Translations under genes and position numbers: made by a program
Shown: in pieces, positions 7,686-17,235 of the stretch
Position numbering within the stretch: the first letter of the stretch is position 1
Layout: each line of letters opens with the position of its first letter
The notes under the pieces: generated by a model
Told to the model about the DNA's origin: nothing
Seen by the model: the letters and a program-made list of their open reading frames with translations, nothing else
Databases searched by the model: none
Assembly: GCA_965140355.1 (NCBI GenBank)
Contig: OZ223192.1
Coordinates: 62,001-126,000 of the forward strand
Length of the DNA stretch: 64,000 bases
DNA from: Acetobacterium sp965140355
GTDB taxonomy: Bacteria > Bacillota > Clostridia > Eubacteriales > Eubacteriaceae
Direction: 5' to 3'

Positions 7686-8894
7686 ATGACAAATTCAAAA
7701 ATACTCAGTGTTTCCGAGGTTAATAAATATGTTAAGACGCTCCTGGAATCCAATAGTCTACTTAGGAATTTGGCAATTCAGGGCGAATTATCCAATGTCA
7801 GACGGGCGGCTTCGGGACATCTCTATTTTTCATTAAAAGATGCGGCCAGTAAAATAGATTGCGTGATGTTTAAAAATGCCGCCGTCGGTCTTAATTTTTT
7901 GCCAAAAGAAGGGCAAAAAGTGACCATTCGCGGAAGTTTTGGGGTATATTTACCTTACGGGCAATATCAAATTACTGTTCGTTCGATGGAACCACAGGGA
8001 GTTGGTGATCTTTTTCAGGCGTACTTGGTGCTAAAAGATAAATTGGAAAATCAAGGTTATTTTGACCATGACCATAAGCAAAAACTGCCGGAAATTATTA
8101 GTCGGGTAGGTCTGGTTACCTCACCAACCGGTGCGGCAATTAAAGATGTGATCTCAATTATTAAACGGCGCAATCCGTTAATCGATATGGTGATCTATCC
8201 CAGCCCGGTTCAAGGTGATGAAGCTGTCCCGGCAATCATCAAGGGAATTCGTTATTTCAATCAAACTCAATCAGTGGATGTTATTATCATCGGTCGTGGT
8301 GGCGGTGCTATCGAGGATTTGTGGGCATTTAATGACGAACGGTTGGCAAAGGTTATTTATGATTCGCAATTACCGATTATTTCAGCGGTTGGCCATGAAA
8401 TTGATTATACCATTGCCGATTTTGTAGCGGACTTACGGGCCCCGACGCCATCAGGTGCGGCGGAGCTGGTTGCTGAGGAAACACTTGGCATGATTGAAGC
8501 CGTGATGGTGCAAAAAAAACGCTTGATTCAACTGATCGAAACGAAAGTTTTAAAAAAACGCGCGGAACTTGAGCAGATGAGGCGAAGTTTAAGGCGTTTT
8601 CGGCCTCGTGAACGGCTTGACGATAAGCGCATTCAACTGGATGCGATCCAGGATCGGATGATGCTGGCCATGAAAAATCAGATTAAAAATGAACGCTTGC
8701 AATTAAAAAATGTGCAAACCCGAATTACCGCAATGGATCCTGCTAAGGTGCAAAAAAAAGGTTATGTCCGAGTGACCGATGCCGCGGGTCTTTTAGTTGA
8801 TTCGATAACCGGGTTAAAGATCGATCAACTTGTCACCCTCCATTTTGTGGATGGCGAGGTGGCAGCGAACATTCAATCCATAAAGGAGAATTAA
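7686..8894 (+). CDS. xseA: Exodeoxyribonuclease VII large subunit
   Basis: A 402-residue catalytic subunit of ExoVII, which degrades single-stranded DNA. The N-terminal OB fold (SVSEVNKYVKTLLESN, VRRAASGHLYFSLKD) is followed by the nuclease core (GLVTSPTGAAIKDVI, IIGRGGGAIEDLWAFNDE, SAVGHEIDYTIAD). Near 250-350 a coiled coil binds XseB. Five nt separate it from the gene before and two from xseB. Confidence 0.96.
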   Translation: MTNSKILSVSEVNKYVKTLLESNSLLRNLAIQGELSNVRRAASGHLYFSLKDAASKIDCVMFKNAAVGLNFLPKEGQKVTIRGSFGVYLPYGQYQITVRSMEPQGVGDLFQAYLVLKDKLENQGYFDHDHKQKLPEIISRVGLVTSPTGAAIKDVISIIKRRNPLIDMVIYPSPVQGDEAVPAIIKGIRYFNQTQSVDVIIIGRGGGAIEDLWAFNDERLAKVIYDSQLPIISAVGHEIDYTIADFVADLRAPTPSGAAELVAEETLGMIEAVMVQKKRLIQLIETKVLKKRAELEQMRRSLRRFRPRERLDDKRIQLDAIQDRMMLAMKNQIKNERLQLKNVQTRITAMDPAKVQKKGYVRVTDAAGLLVDSITGLKIDQLVTLHFVDGEVAANIQSIKEN

Positions 8895-8896
8895 TA

Positions 8897-9115
8897 GTGG
8901 CAGTTAAAAAACTCAAAAGTAAAATGAGCCGTTTGGAGACCATTGCCGAACTGTTGGAAGAAGATAATCAGGAAATCGAAGCCTCCATGAAGTTATTTGC
9001 CGAAGGGATGAAACTGATTAATGAGTGTAGCGCTGATTTAGATACCATCGAAGGGAAGATAACGATCATGATTGATGGTGAAGAAAGCGAATTCGAGGGG
9101 AGTGTCGAAGCATGA
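8897..9115 (+). CDS. xseB: Exodeoxyribonuclease VII small subunit
   Basis: A 72-residue helical hairpin that multimerises on XseA. It contains the family pattern LEEDNQEIEASMKLFAEGMKL. GTG start with AAAGGAG upstream, 2 nt after xseA. Its stop overlaps the ispA start (ATGA). Confidence 0.92.
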   Translation: MAVKKLKSKMSRLETIAELLEEDNQEIEASMKLFAEGMKLINECSADLDTIEGKITIMIDGEESEFEGSVEA

Positions 9116-10008
9116 ATGAGTTCAAGACCTTGCTTAATGGCAAGGTTAGCGCAATAAATGGTGAGCTTGAAAAAGTTTTTGAACAAAATCTGGATACCCC
9201 GGAAGTGATTATTGAAGCCATGAAATACAGTCTTTTCGCTGGCGGAAAACGGCTGAGACCGATTTTAATGATAGAGACTTGTCGGGCTTTGGAAGGCAAT
9301 GTTGAGCTGATTAAACCGCTGGCCATGGGGATTGAAATGATTCATACATATTCATTGATCCATGACGATTTGCCGGCGATGGATAACGATGATCTGCGCC
9401 GGGGGAAGGCGACTAACCACAAAGTTTATGGCGAGGCGATGGCGATTTTGGCCGGTGATGGCCTGTTAAACTATGCCGTTGAAACGATGTTGGAGGGAGC
9501 TTATAACCTGTCAGGTGATACCCTAATCAATTATCTTAATGCGATGAAATGTGTCATGGGCGCCGCCGGAATTGGGGGAATGATTGGCGGACAGGTGGCC
9601 GATATACTTAGTGAAAATAAGATCGTTGATCTTGATGAAATGAACTATATCCATTTACATAAAACAGCGGCTTTGTTAGAAGCATGTGTTCAGAGTGGCT
9701 GCATTATTGCCGAGGCTGAACCGGCAACCCAGGGACGTTTGATCAGTTATAGTCACCGCATTGGTTTGGCGTTTCAGATTGTTGATGACATTTTGGATAT
9801 TGAAGGCGATGAAGTGGATCTTGGCAAGCCCATTGGCAGTGACGAAAAAAATCATAAGTCAACCTTTGTGTCGCTTTATGGTTTGGAGGCTTCAAAAATT
9901 CGGGTCACTGAACTTGAAACTGAAGCCATTGAACTGCTAAAACCGATCGGCCCAAGAACCGCTTTTCTATCGCAATTGGCAACCTATATTTGCCGACGGC
10001 GGAAATAG
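9112..10008 (+). CDS. ispA: Farnesyl diphosphate synthase / polyprenyl synthetase
   Basis: A 298-residue trans-prenyltransferase that condenses IPP with DMAPP/GPP. The first aspartate-rich motif is in HDDLPAMDNDDLRRGK, the second is DDILDIEGD, and GGKRLRP binds IPP. Its ATGA overlap with xseB means coupled translation. In many Firmicutes dxs follows directly. Here it does not: tlyA is next after 71 nt. Confidence 0.94.
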   Translation: MNEFKTLLNGKVSAINGELEKVFEQNLDTPEVIIEAMKYSLFAGGKRLRPILMIETCRALEGNVELIKPLAMGIEMIHTYSLIHDDLPAMDNDDLRRGKATNHKVYGEAMAILAGDGLLNYAVETMLEGAYNLSGDTLINYLNAMKCVMGAAGIGGMIGGQVADILSENKIVDLDEMNYIHLHKTAALLEACVQSGCIIAEAEPATQGRLISYSHRIGLAFQIVDDILDIEGDEVDLGKPIGSDEKNHKSTFVSLYGLEASKIRVTELETEAIELLKPIGPRTAFLSQLATYICRRRK

Positions 10009-10079
10009 CTAGACACTGAGACCAAAATTTTAGAAAATAGCTTTACAAATGAAAATGGTACCCATGAAAAGAGGAGAAA

Positions 10080-10907
10080 TTGAAAGAACGTTTAGATAAA
10101 TTATTAGTCAGCCTGAATTATTTTGATACCCGCGAACGCGCTAAAAAAGCAATTATGGCAGGTCTCATCCAGGTTAATGGCCAGGTTAAGGATAAAGCTG
10201 GCGATCTGGTCGATCCCGCCGCGACCATTCTGATTAAAGGCAGTGATATGCCTTATGTCAGCAGAGGCGGCTTAAAATTGGAAAAGGGACTGGCTGTTTT
10301 TAAGATGCCGGTTACTGGTAAAGTGATTATTGATATCGGCTCTTCAACTGGCGGTTTTACCGATTGTCTCTTGCAAAATGGGGCCGAAAAGGTGTATTCA
10401 GTGGATGTTGGTTATGGACAATTGGATTGGAAATTGCGCAATGATCCACGTGTTGTTTCAATGGAACGGACCAATTTTCGCTATCTGACGACTGAGCATA
10501 TTGCGGAGCCGGTTGATGCTACAGTGATGGATGTATCGTTTATTTCGATCACTAAACTGATCCCCGCCATTAAACGGTTTATGAAACCCGGATCTAACGG
10601 GATCTGGTTAATTAAACCGCAGTTTGAGGCGGGGCGTGACCGGATTGGAAAAAATGGCGTGATACGTGATAAAAAAATCCATGAAACGATTTTACATGAA
10701 GTGCTGATGGCGATTGAAAGCCAGAATATTACGATCAAAGGTTTAGATTATTCGCCGATCCAAGGCCCTAAGGGTAACATTGAATTTTTAGTTTTTATTG
10801 AAAATACCGAACCGAAAGAAGTAGAAAATTGGTCAGCACTGATCCATTCGGTTGTGACGATCGCCCATGAAAACTGCACAAAAAAGAAAGCACCGCTTGA
10901 CGAATAG
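10080..10907 (+). CDS. tlyA: TlyA family rRNA 2'-O-methyltransferase
   Basis: A 275-residue protein. Residues 1-60 are an S4 RNA-binding domain (ERLDKLLVSLNYFDTRERAKKAI). The rest is an FtsJ-type AdoMet methyltransferase (IDIGSSTGGFTDCLL, DVGYGQLDWKLR, DVSFISITKLIP, WLIKPQFEAG). TlyA methylates ribosomal RNA and was once annotated as hemolysin. TTG start with AGAGGAG 5 nt upstream. nadK starts 13 nt after its stop. Confidence 0.93.
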   Translation: MKERLDKLLVSLNYFDTRERAKKAIMAGLIQVNGQVKDKAGDLVDPAATILIKGSDMPYVSRGGLKLEKGLAVFKMPVTGKVIIDIGSSTGGFTDCLLQNGAEKVYSVDVGYGQLDWKLRNDPRVVSMERTNFRYLTTEHIAEPVDATVMDVSFISITKLIPAIKRFMKPGSNGIWLIKPQFEAGRDRIGKNGVIRDKKIHETILHEVLMAIESQNITIKGLDYSPIQGPKGNIEFLVFIENTEPKEVENWSALIHSVVTIAHENCTKKKAPLDE

Positions 10908-10920
10908 GATGTGAACAGCA

Positions 10921-11793
10921 TTGGAAACAGAATTAAAAAAGTTTAATGAAATTGGCATTTATTTGAATATGGATAAGCCGGATAGTCAGGTTCTGGCCGA
11001 AAAGTGTATGGACTACCTGATTGCTCATGGCTTTAAAGTGGCTCTTTTAGAGGGGCAAATACGTTCTTCTCATAATCAGGTTAATTACTATTCCAAAACG
11101 CTTTTTTATCGAAAACCGGATTGTATTCTGGTGCTTGGCGGTGACGGAACGCTGTTATTTGTAGCTCGAAAAGTTTGTTTTTATACCATTCCGATTTTTG
11201 GCATAAACCTGGGCAAACTCGGCTTTTTAACCGAAGGCGAAGCGGGTAATTACGAAGAAACGCTAAGTAATCTAACCTCCGGAAACGCCTATATTGAAAA
11301 ACGGATGATGTTGAGCTGCAGCATTAAAAAGCGCAACGAAAGTGCCTGTTTTTATGTTGCCTTAAACGATGTCCTGATTAAAAGTCGCGGCTTTCGCATG
11401 ATGGATATCGAGGCTAAAGCCAATGGTTCAACGATTGATAAGTTTCGCGCTGATGGTTTAATTATAGCAACACCGACGGGTTCAACCGGTTATTCGCTAG
11501 CCGCCGGCGGGCCAGTGGTTTCACCGGAGGCTAACGTGATGATTCTCAACCCGATTTGTCCCCATCGTCTTCATGATCGCTCGTATATTCTGCCCGAAGA
11601 CGAAGTAATTAATCTGGAGTTTGGCGATCGGGAAAAAGACATCATGGTGACCTTCGACGGGCAAACAACGGTCTCAATCACCCCGGAAGACACGGTCAAA
11701 ATAAAAAAAGCCAGTTATTGCACCCGGCTAATCCGACTTAACAATATGAGTAGTTATGATCGCTTAAGAGTAAAGCTTTCCTGTGAATATTAG
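10921..11793 (+). CDS. nadK: NAD+ kinase
   Basis: A 290-residue NAD kinase making NADP+. It has VLGGDGTLLFVAR (nucleotide-binding GGDGT), NLGKLGFLTEGE, DGLIIATPTGSTGYSLAAGGPVV and the C-terminal DGQ block. TTG start. It lies in the conserved tlyA-nadK-argR-recN order. Confidence 0.96.
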   Translation: METELKKFNEIGIYLNMDKPDSQVLAEKCMDYLIAHGFKVALLEGQIRSSHNQVNYYSKTLFYRKPDCILVLGGDGTLLFVARKVCFYTIPIFGINLGKLGFLTEGEAGNYEETLSNLTSGNAYIEKRMMLSCSIKKRNESACFYVALNDVLIKSRGFRMMDIEAKANGSTIDKFRADGLIIATPTGSTGYSLAAGGPVVSPEANVMILNPICPHRLHDRSYILPEDEVINLEFGDREKDIMVTFDGQTTVSITPEDTVKIKKASYCTRLIRLNNMSSYDRLRVKLSCEY

Positions 11794-11823
11794 GAACGGG
11801 GCGCTATCAAAGGAGGGGAAAAA

Positions 11824-12273
11824 ATGAAAGTATCCAGACAACTGAAAATTATTGAAATCATCGAAAATAACTTTATTGAAACCCAGGAAGAACTTGCTCA
11901 GGCCTTAAAAGATTCAGGTTTTGCAGTGACGCAAGCGACGATTTCCCGGGATATTAAAGAGTTAAAATTGATTAAGGTCAGTAACCATGATGGCATTCAA
12001 CATTATGCACCACTTAAAGACATCGGCACTATTTATAATGAACGCGTTACGGCAGTGTTTAAGGAGTCGGTCTTAACGATTGATTATGTCGAAAATACGG
12101 TTGTTTTGAGAACCCTTCCGGCGATGGCTCAAGCGGCGGCCCTGGCGATTGATTCGATGGACTGGTGTGAAATTGTCGGAACAATTGCCGGCGACGATAC
12201 TATTTTTGTCCTCGTCCGTAATCGCGACATGGTTGGTGAAGTCGTGGGCAAATTTAAGAAGTTAATGAAATAG
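11824..12273 (+). CDS. argR: Arginine repressor ArgR/AhrC
   Basis: A 149-residue hexameric regulator. The N-terminal winged helix includes TQATISRDIKELKLIKV. The C-terminal oligomerisation and arginine-binding domain includes LPAMAQAAALAIDSM and GTIAGDDTIFVLVR. Strong AGGAGG upstream. It is the expected regulator of the argGH and argCJBD units at 22-30 kb in this window. Confidence 0.96.
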   Translation: MKVSRQLKIIEIIENNFIETQEELAQALKDSGFAVTQATISRDIKELKLIKVSNHDGIQHYAPLKDIGTIYNERVTAVFKESVLTIDYVENTVVLRTLPAMAQAAALAIDSMDWCEIVGTIAGDDTIFVLVRNRDMVGEVVGKFKKLMK

Positions 12274-12283
12274 GGAGGGCTCT

Positions 12284-14023
12284 ATGCTGAGAAATCTCAT
12301 TGTTAATGATTATGCTTTGATCGACCATTTAGCGGTGGACTTTAACCCCGGACTTAATGTGATTACCGGGGAGACCGGGGCCGGAAAGTCGATTGTGATC
12401 GATGCTTTAACGCTGGTGCTGGGAAATCGTGGGAATAAAACAAATATCCGTCAGGGTAAAAATAAAATGACGGTTCAAGGCCTTTTTGAAGTAGGGAAAC
12501 AAACCCGTCTGATTGAGAAATGTCAGGACTTTGGTATCCCCTTGGAAGATGGTCAACTAATCCTGACTCGCGAAATGGATGATCATGGTCGTAATATTTG
12601 TCGCGCCAATGGTTTAATTATAACGGTTGCTCAATTAAAAACAATTGGCGATGAACTCATCGACATTCATGGTCAGCATGAGCATCAATCGCTGTTTAAA
12701 CGGGAAAATCATCGGCAGTTGGTTGATGCCTTCGGGGGCGAAAAAAGTCGTAAATACCTGGAACAGACGGCTACTTATGCGGCTGAAATCAAGCGTATCA
12801 AAGGACAGATTGATGAACTGGAAATAAATGAACGGGAATTGGAACGCGAAAAAGAAACCCTCCAGTTTGAAATTGATGAAATTCAAGCCGCGGCGTTGCT
12901 TGTTGGTGAAGATGTCGAGCTTGAGGCGGAAAAACGTATTTTAGAAAATAAAGAGCGGCTTTATTTGAATGTCAGTCGGGCCTATGAATTGTTGAGTAGC
13001 GAAAATGCGATCCAAAATCCGCTAATTGATACCATCGGAATACTGCTTGAGACAATGGCCGAAATCGCTAAAATTGACAGTAATTTTGAGGCGAAACTAG
13101 AAAGTGTCAATGGCTTGTTTAGTGAAGCGGAAAGTCTTTCATTTGAATTGCGTTCTTATCTCGAAGATATGGAATATAACTTGGGTGATCAGGATGAAAT
13201 TGAAACCAGACTGGCGTTGATTGCTAAGCTAAAACGGAAGTATGGCCATGATATTACGGAGATTCTCAATTATGCCGATGAAATAGGCCTTCGCTTGAAA
13301 AATCTATTAAATCGCGACGAAAGGTTGAAATCCAGCTATCAAGAATTAAGCGGTATTCAAGACAAATATTATAGAATTAGCAATAACCTTTATAAATTGC
13401 GTTTAAAAACCGCCGGAGCCCTTAAAAAAGCGTTGGAAAAAGAATTAGGCGAATTAGCGATGGAAAAGGTTCAAGTTGAAATCTCAGTTGAACATGATCC
13501 TGAGCGGATTGCTGCCGCGGGACAAGACACCGTTGAGTTTTTAATTTCGGTTAACCCCGGGCAACGGCCAAAACCGCTGGGAAAAGTTGCTTCCGGCGGC
13601 GAAATATCCAGAATTATGTTAAGTTTAAAGAGTATTTTTGGTGGTTTAGATGGTATCGAAACGATGGTTTTTGATGAAATCGATACGGGTATTAGCGGCC
13701 GAACTGCTCAGGTCGTGGCAGAAAAGATTCAGACGCTCAGTGTGACCCCGCCAATGGGCCGACAAATTATCTGTATTACACATCTGCCGCAAATTGCTGC
13801 GATGGCAGATCAACATTATATGGTCGAAAAACGATCAATTAAGGATAGCGTCGAGGTTCGTTTTGTGCCACTGGACGAAAAGGGTAAAAAAGAGGAACTT
13901 TCACGGATGCTTGGCGGTGCTCAGGTTACGCAAAAAACCTTTGAACATGCTCAAGAAATGCTGGAATTAAGCCAAAAGATAAAAAAATCAAAAAAAATTA
14001 AAGAGAGCAAAATATTATCTTAA
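12284..14023 (+). CDS. recN: DNA repair protein RecN
   Basis: A 579-residue SMC-like ATPase for double-strand-break repair. It has Walker A ITGETGAGKSIVIDAL, long coiled coils (about 160-370), signature VASGGEISRIMLSLK, Walker B MVFDEIDTGISG and the ITHLPQIAAMADQHY His loop. Close after argR (10 nt). The C-terminus is a lysine-rich tail (KIKKSKKIKESK). Confidence 0.96.
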   Translation: MLRNLIVNDYALIDHLAVDFNPGLNVITGETGAGKSIVIDALTLVLGNRGNKTNIRQGKNKMTVQGLFEVGKQTRLIEKCQDFGIPLEDGQLILTREMDDHGRNICRANGLIITVAQLKTIGDELIDIHGQHEHQSLFKRENHRQLVDAFGGEKSRKYLEQTATYAAEIKRIKGQIDELEINERELEREKETLQFEIDEIQAAALLVGEDVELEAEKRILENKERLYLNVSRAYELLSSENAIQNPLIDTIGILLETMAEIAKIDSNFEAKLESVNGLFSEAESLSFELRSYLEDMEYNLGDQDEIETRLALIAKLKRKYGHDITEILNYADEIGLRLKNLLNRDERLKSSYQELSGIQDKYYRISNNLYKLRLKTAGALKKALEKELGELAMEKVQVEISVEHDPERIAAAGQDTVEFLISVNPGQRPKPLGKVASGGEISRIMLSLKSIFGGLDGIETMVFDEIDTGISGRTAQVVAEKIQTLSVTPPMGRQIICITHLPQIAAMADQHYMVEKRSIKDSVEVRFVPLDEKGKKEELSRMLGGAQVTQKTFEHAQEMLELSQKIKKSKKIKESKILS

Positions 14024-14048
14024 CATTTCGCATGTTATTGGATAAAAT
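14020..14048 (+). promoter_or_regulatory. Promoter of the phosphotransacetylase gene
   Basis: TTAACA at 14020-14025 and TAAAAT at 14043-14048, 17 bp apart, starting at the recN stop. It gives a leader of about 35 nt before the TTG start at 14088. Confidence 0.5.
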
Positions 14049-14087
14049 AAAGATTGTTAAAAATATATTTATTTAAGGAGCTATAAA

Positions 14088-14657
14088 TTGGAAAGAACAG
14101 TACCAATAGGATTATCAAACAAGCACATTCATGTATCACAGGCAGATTTAGAGGCATTATTTGGCAAAGGTTATCAGTTAACACCAATGAAAGACTTATC
14201 CCAACCGGGACAATATGCAGCTGAAGAAAAAGTAGATATTGTCGGACCGAAAGGAACCTTAAAAGGCGTTCGTATTTTAGGACCTGTTCGACCGGAAACA
14301 CAATTGGAAGTTTCAATTGGTGATAGCTTTTGTTTAGGTATAAAAGCACCACTTAGAAACTCAGGCGATATTGCCGGGACTCCGGGGGTAAAAATTATTG
14401 GACCAGCGGGAGAAATCGAAATCAAAGAAGGCGCAATTGTTGCGGCTCGTCATATTCACATGAGTACTGAAGAAGGTGCCGCTTACGGCTTAAAAGATAA
14501 AGACGTTGTTTGCGTTAAATTGGATGGCCCGCGAGGTTTGACATTTGACAATGTATTAGTTCGAGTCAGCCCGAATTTTAAACTGGATATGCATCTTGAC
14601 GTTGAAGAAGGAAATGCTGCTGGGGCTAAAAACGGTCAAATCGCTACCATTCTGTAA
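14088..14657 (+). CDS. pduL: PduL-type phosphate acyltransferase (phosphotransacetylase)
   Basis: A 189-residue PduL-family enzyme interconverting acyl-CoA plus phosphate with acyl-phosphate plus CoA. The two repeated zinc-binding beta-barrel halves show VPIGLSNKHIHVS near the N-terminus and ARHIHMS near residue 125. Microcompartment PduL proteins carry an N-terminal encapsulation helix. This one starts directly at the barrel, so it is probably cytosolic. In an acetogen it would serve acetyl-CoA to acetyl-phosphate (inference). TTG start, AAGGAG 7 nt upstream. lgt starts 2 nt after. Confidence 0.88.
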   Translation: MERTVPIGLSNKHIHVSQADLEALFGKGYQLTPMKDLSQPGQYAAEEKVDIVGPKGTLKGVRILGPVRPETQLEVSIGDSFCLGIKAPLRNSGDIAGTPGVKIIGPAGEIEIKEGAIVAARHIHMSTEEGAAYGLKDKDVVCVKLDGPRGLTFDNVLVRVSPNFKLDMHLDVEEGNAAGAKNGQIATIL

Positions 14658-14659
14658 TA

Positions 14660-15448
14660 ATGATTGCACCTAACCCAATCGCATTTACCGCATTCGGTTT
14701 TGAAATAAGATGGTATGGGGTTTTAATTGCTTCAGCGCTTGTAATTGGACTATTGATTGCGATCAGACGAGCACCTAAATATGGGCTTGATCCCGACTTC
14801 ATTTTGGATTTCTTTTTGTATATGACACCCGCGGTGATTATTGGAGCCCGGCTTTATTATGTCTTATTCAGTTCTGACTTAGACGATTATCTGGCGCATC
14901 CGGCCGAAATTTTGGCCACTTGGCATGGCGGTCTGGCGATTCATGGTGGCATCATAGCCGGTGTAACAGTGGCCCTCATTTTGTGTAAGGTTAAAAAGAT
15001 CAGTTTTTTTGCTTTGGCTGATGTTATCATTCCGGGGTTGCCATTAGGACAAGCCATTGGGCGATGGGGAAATTTTTTCAATCAGGAAGCCCATGGTGTT
15101 CAAACTGATTTACCATGGGCAATCACGGTAAATGACGCAACATTAGGGTTAATTAAAGTTCATCCGACTTTTTTATATGAATCAATTTGGGATTTTCTAA
15201 TTTTTGGTTTTCTCTTTTTCTATGAGGACAAAATTAAAAAGGTTGATGGTGAGTTGTTGTTTGTCTATCTGGGGTTATACTCCATCGGGCGCTTTTTTAT
15301 CGAAGGATTAAGAACGGACAGTCTGATGTTTATGGGACTACGGGTAGCTCAACTGCTCAGTTTAGCGTTAGTGGCGGTTGGTACTGGTGGCGTTTGGTAT
15401 CTGCGTAAAAATAGTGTTCGCTTTAATAATTCATTAATTAAAAACTAA
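14660..15448 (+). CDS. lgt: Prolipoprotein diacylglyceryl transferase
   Basis: A 262-residue membrane enzyme that transfers diacylglyceryl from phosphatidylglycerol to the lipobox cysteine. It shows about seven hydrophobic segments, the early RWYG motif, HGGLAIHGG and the Lgt signature IGRWGNFFNQEAHG. Start ATG is 2 nt after the previous stop. Confidence 0.96.
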   Translation: MIAPNPIAFTAFGFEIRWYGVLIASALVIGLLIAIRRAPKYGLDPDFILDFFLYMTPAVIIGARLYYVLFSSDLDDYLAHPAEILATWHGGLAIHGGIIAGVTVALILCKVKKISFFALADVIIPGLPLGQAIGRWGNFFNQEAHGVQTDLPWAITVNDATLGLIKVHPTFLYESIWDFLIFGFLFFYEDKIKKVDGELLFVYLGLYSIGRFFIEGLRTDSLMFMGLRVAQLLSLALVAVGTGGVWYLRKNSVRFNNSLIKN

Positions 15449-15474
15449 CATGATCATTTTAAAAATGATCGTAT

Positions 15475-15513
15475 AAAAAGAGACTGTCATTGATTTATGG
15501 CAGTCTCTTTTTT
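15475..15513 (+). terminator. Bidirectional terminator between lgt and comM
   Basis: AAAAAGAGACTG, loop, CAGTCTCTTTTTT: a long AT-flanked stem that works in both directions between convergent genes. A separate inverted repeat GATCATTTT/AAAATGATC lies just before it at 15452-15470. Confidence 0.85.
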
Positions 15514-15589
15514 CATTTCCAGGATAATTTTATAAAAAAAGCTGCTTTGAGATACCTGGTGAAGTTTTTTATTTTGATCTGTTATTCAA

Positions 15590-17116
15590 TTAAAACTGCT
15601 TAGTCATGCCGCGATATTGAATCGCTTCCGATAAATGTGTGACAGAAATTGTGTCATCGTCATCCAAATCGGCAATCGTTCGGGCTAGTTTTAAAATGCG
15701 ATGGTAACCCCGGGCACTTAGTTTCATTTTGGTGTAGACTTTTTCCATCAGATTTTTTTCAGCCACACCAAGTTGGCAAAAAGTTTCCAATAGCTTAGGT
15801 GTGAGTTGGGCATTATAAAAAATATCCAGATCCTGATAACGTTTGTTTTGCCGTTCACGGGCGGCATCAACCCGTTTTTTAATGGTTTGAGAGGTTTCGC
15901 CCTTTGGTTTGATCTGTAATTCGTCATAGCTAATGCTGGGAATTTCAATAAAGATATCTAGCCGATCCATTAGCGGGCCGGAGATTTTTCCCTGATAGTT
16001 TTTAATTTGTTGGGGGGTGCAAAGACATTCGTGAACAGGATCTGTTAAATATCCGCAGGGACAGGGATTCATTGAAGTAATTAAGGTAAAACTGGCTGGA
16101 AAGGTCAGGGAAGCATTAACCCGGGAAATCGTGACTTCCTGATCTTCCATTGGTTGGCGCAGCACTTCCAGCGCCGATTTTTGAAATTCAGGTAACTCAT
16201 CAAGAAAAAGAACCCCTAAATGCGCCAGGGAAACTTCACCGGGTTTAGGAATTCGACCGCCGCCAACTAATGAAGTTTTAGAAATAGTATGATGGGGGGA
16301 ACGAAAAGGCCGCTGATTCATGATGGCATTATTTTTTAACAGTCCGGAAATGCTGTGTATTTTAGTAATTTCAAGGGCTTCATCAATGGTTAGATCCGGC
16401 AGGATGGAAGAAAAACCTTTTGCCAACATCGTTTTACCGGAACCGGGTGGTCCGCTCATCAGGACATTATGGCTGCCGGCAGCGGCGATTTCGAGGGCGC
16501 GTTTGGCCAGATCCTGACCGCGAATATCAGAAAAATCAATGGCATGACTGCTTTTTTCAAGCATCAGGATTGCAGTGAGATCGACTCTAAAGGGTTTAAT
16601 AATTAATTCGTTTTTTAGAAAAGCGATTGCTTCATTAAAATCTTTGAGGGGGATAACATCAACGTCCTGTACAACGGCCGCTTCATAGCGGTTGTCAAAG
16701 GGCACTAAAATATGTTTAATACCGGCTTCTTTTGCCGCCAGCACCATTGGCAATACGCCGTTGACACTGCGGATCTCGCCGCTTAGCGATAATTCGCCAA
16801 TAATCAGATAATCTTCGGGATGATCCCAGTTAAGCTGCTCTGAAGCGTTTAAAATACCCAGCGCAATGGCCAGATCAAAAGCCGGGCCTTCTTTTTTTAG
16901 ATCAGCCGGAGCAAGATTAATGGTGATCCGTTCCATCGGATATTTATAGCCATTATTTTTGATCGCGGAAAAAACACGATCCTTCGATTCCTTGATTCCG
17001 ATGTCGGGCAGACCAACCAGTGAATATGTGGGCAGACCTCGGGAAATGTCAATTTCCACAGTAATAATAACACCGTTTACTCCCAATAACCCGCAACTTT
17101 TTAACTGTGATAACAT
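15590..17116 (-). CDS. comM: ComM/YifB family Mg-chelatase-like AAA+ ATPase
   Basis: A 508-residue hexameric helicase-type ATPase, linked in other bacteria to branch migration during natural transformation. The N-terminal Lon-protease-like domain (VEIDISRGLPTYSLVGLPD) precedes the AAA+ core with Walker A SGPPGSGKTMLAKG, PFRSPHHTIS, LFLDELPEF and MNPCPCGY, and a C-terminal helical domain. Start supported by GGAGGT 10 nt upstream. comEA, another competence gene, is also in the window. Confidence 0.95.
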   Translation of the reverse strand: MLSQLKSCGLLGVNGVIITVEIDISRGLPTYSLVGLPDIGIKESKDRVFSAIKNNGYKYPMERITINLAPADLKKEGPAFDLAIALGILNASEQLNWDHPEDYLIIGELSLSGEIRSVNGVLPMVLAAKEAGIKHILVPFDNRYEAAVVQDVDVIPLKDFNEAIAFLKNELIIKPFRVDLTAILMLEKSSHAIDFSDIRGQDLAKRALEIAAAGSHNVLMSGPPGSGKTMLAKGFSSILPDLTIDEALEITKIHSISGLLKNNAIMNQRPFRSPHHTISKTSLVGGGRIPKPGEVSLAHLGVLFLDELPEFQKSALEVLRQPMEDQEVTISRVNASLTFPASFTLITSMNPCPCGYLTDPVHECLCTPQQIKNYQGKISGPLMDRLDIFIEIPSISYDELQIKPKGETSQTIKKRVDAARERQNKRYQDLDIFYNAQLTPKLLETFCQLGVAEKNLMEKVYTKMKLSARGYHRILKLARTIADLDDDDTISVTHLSEAIQYRGMTKQF

Positions 17117-17235
17117 ATAAAGTTTACCTCCATTTTATTAAATGTATTATACAAGAAATAAAAATAAAAATATAGAGAAAATATTTACCGCTTATGTTAT
17201 TATCAAGCATAGATAAAACATTGGAGGAGGCTATA

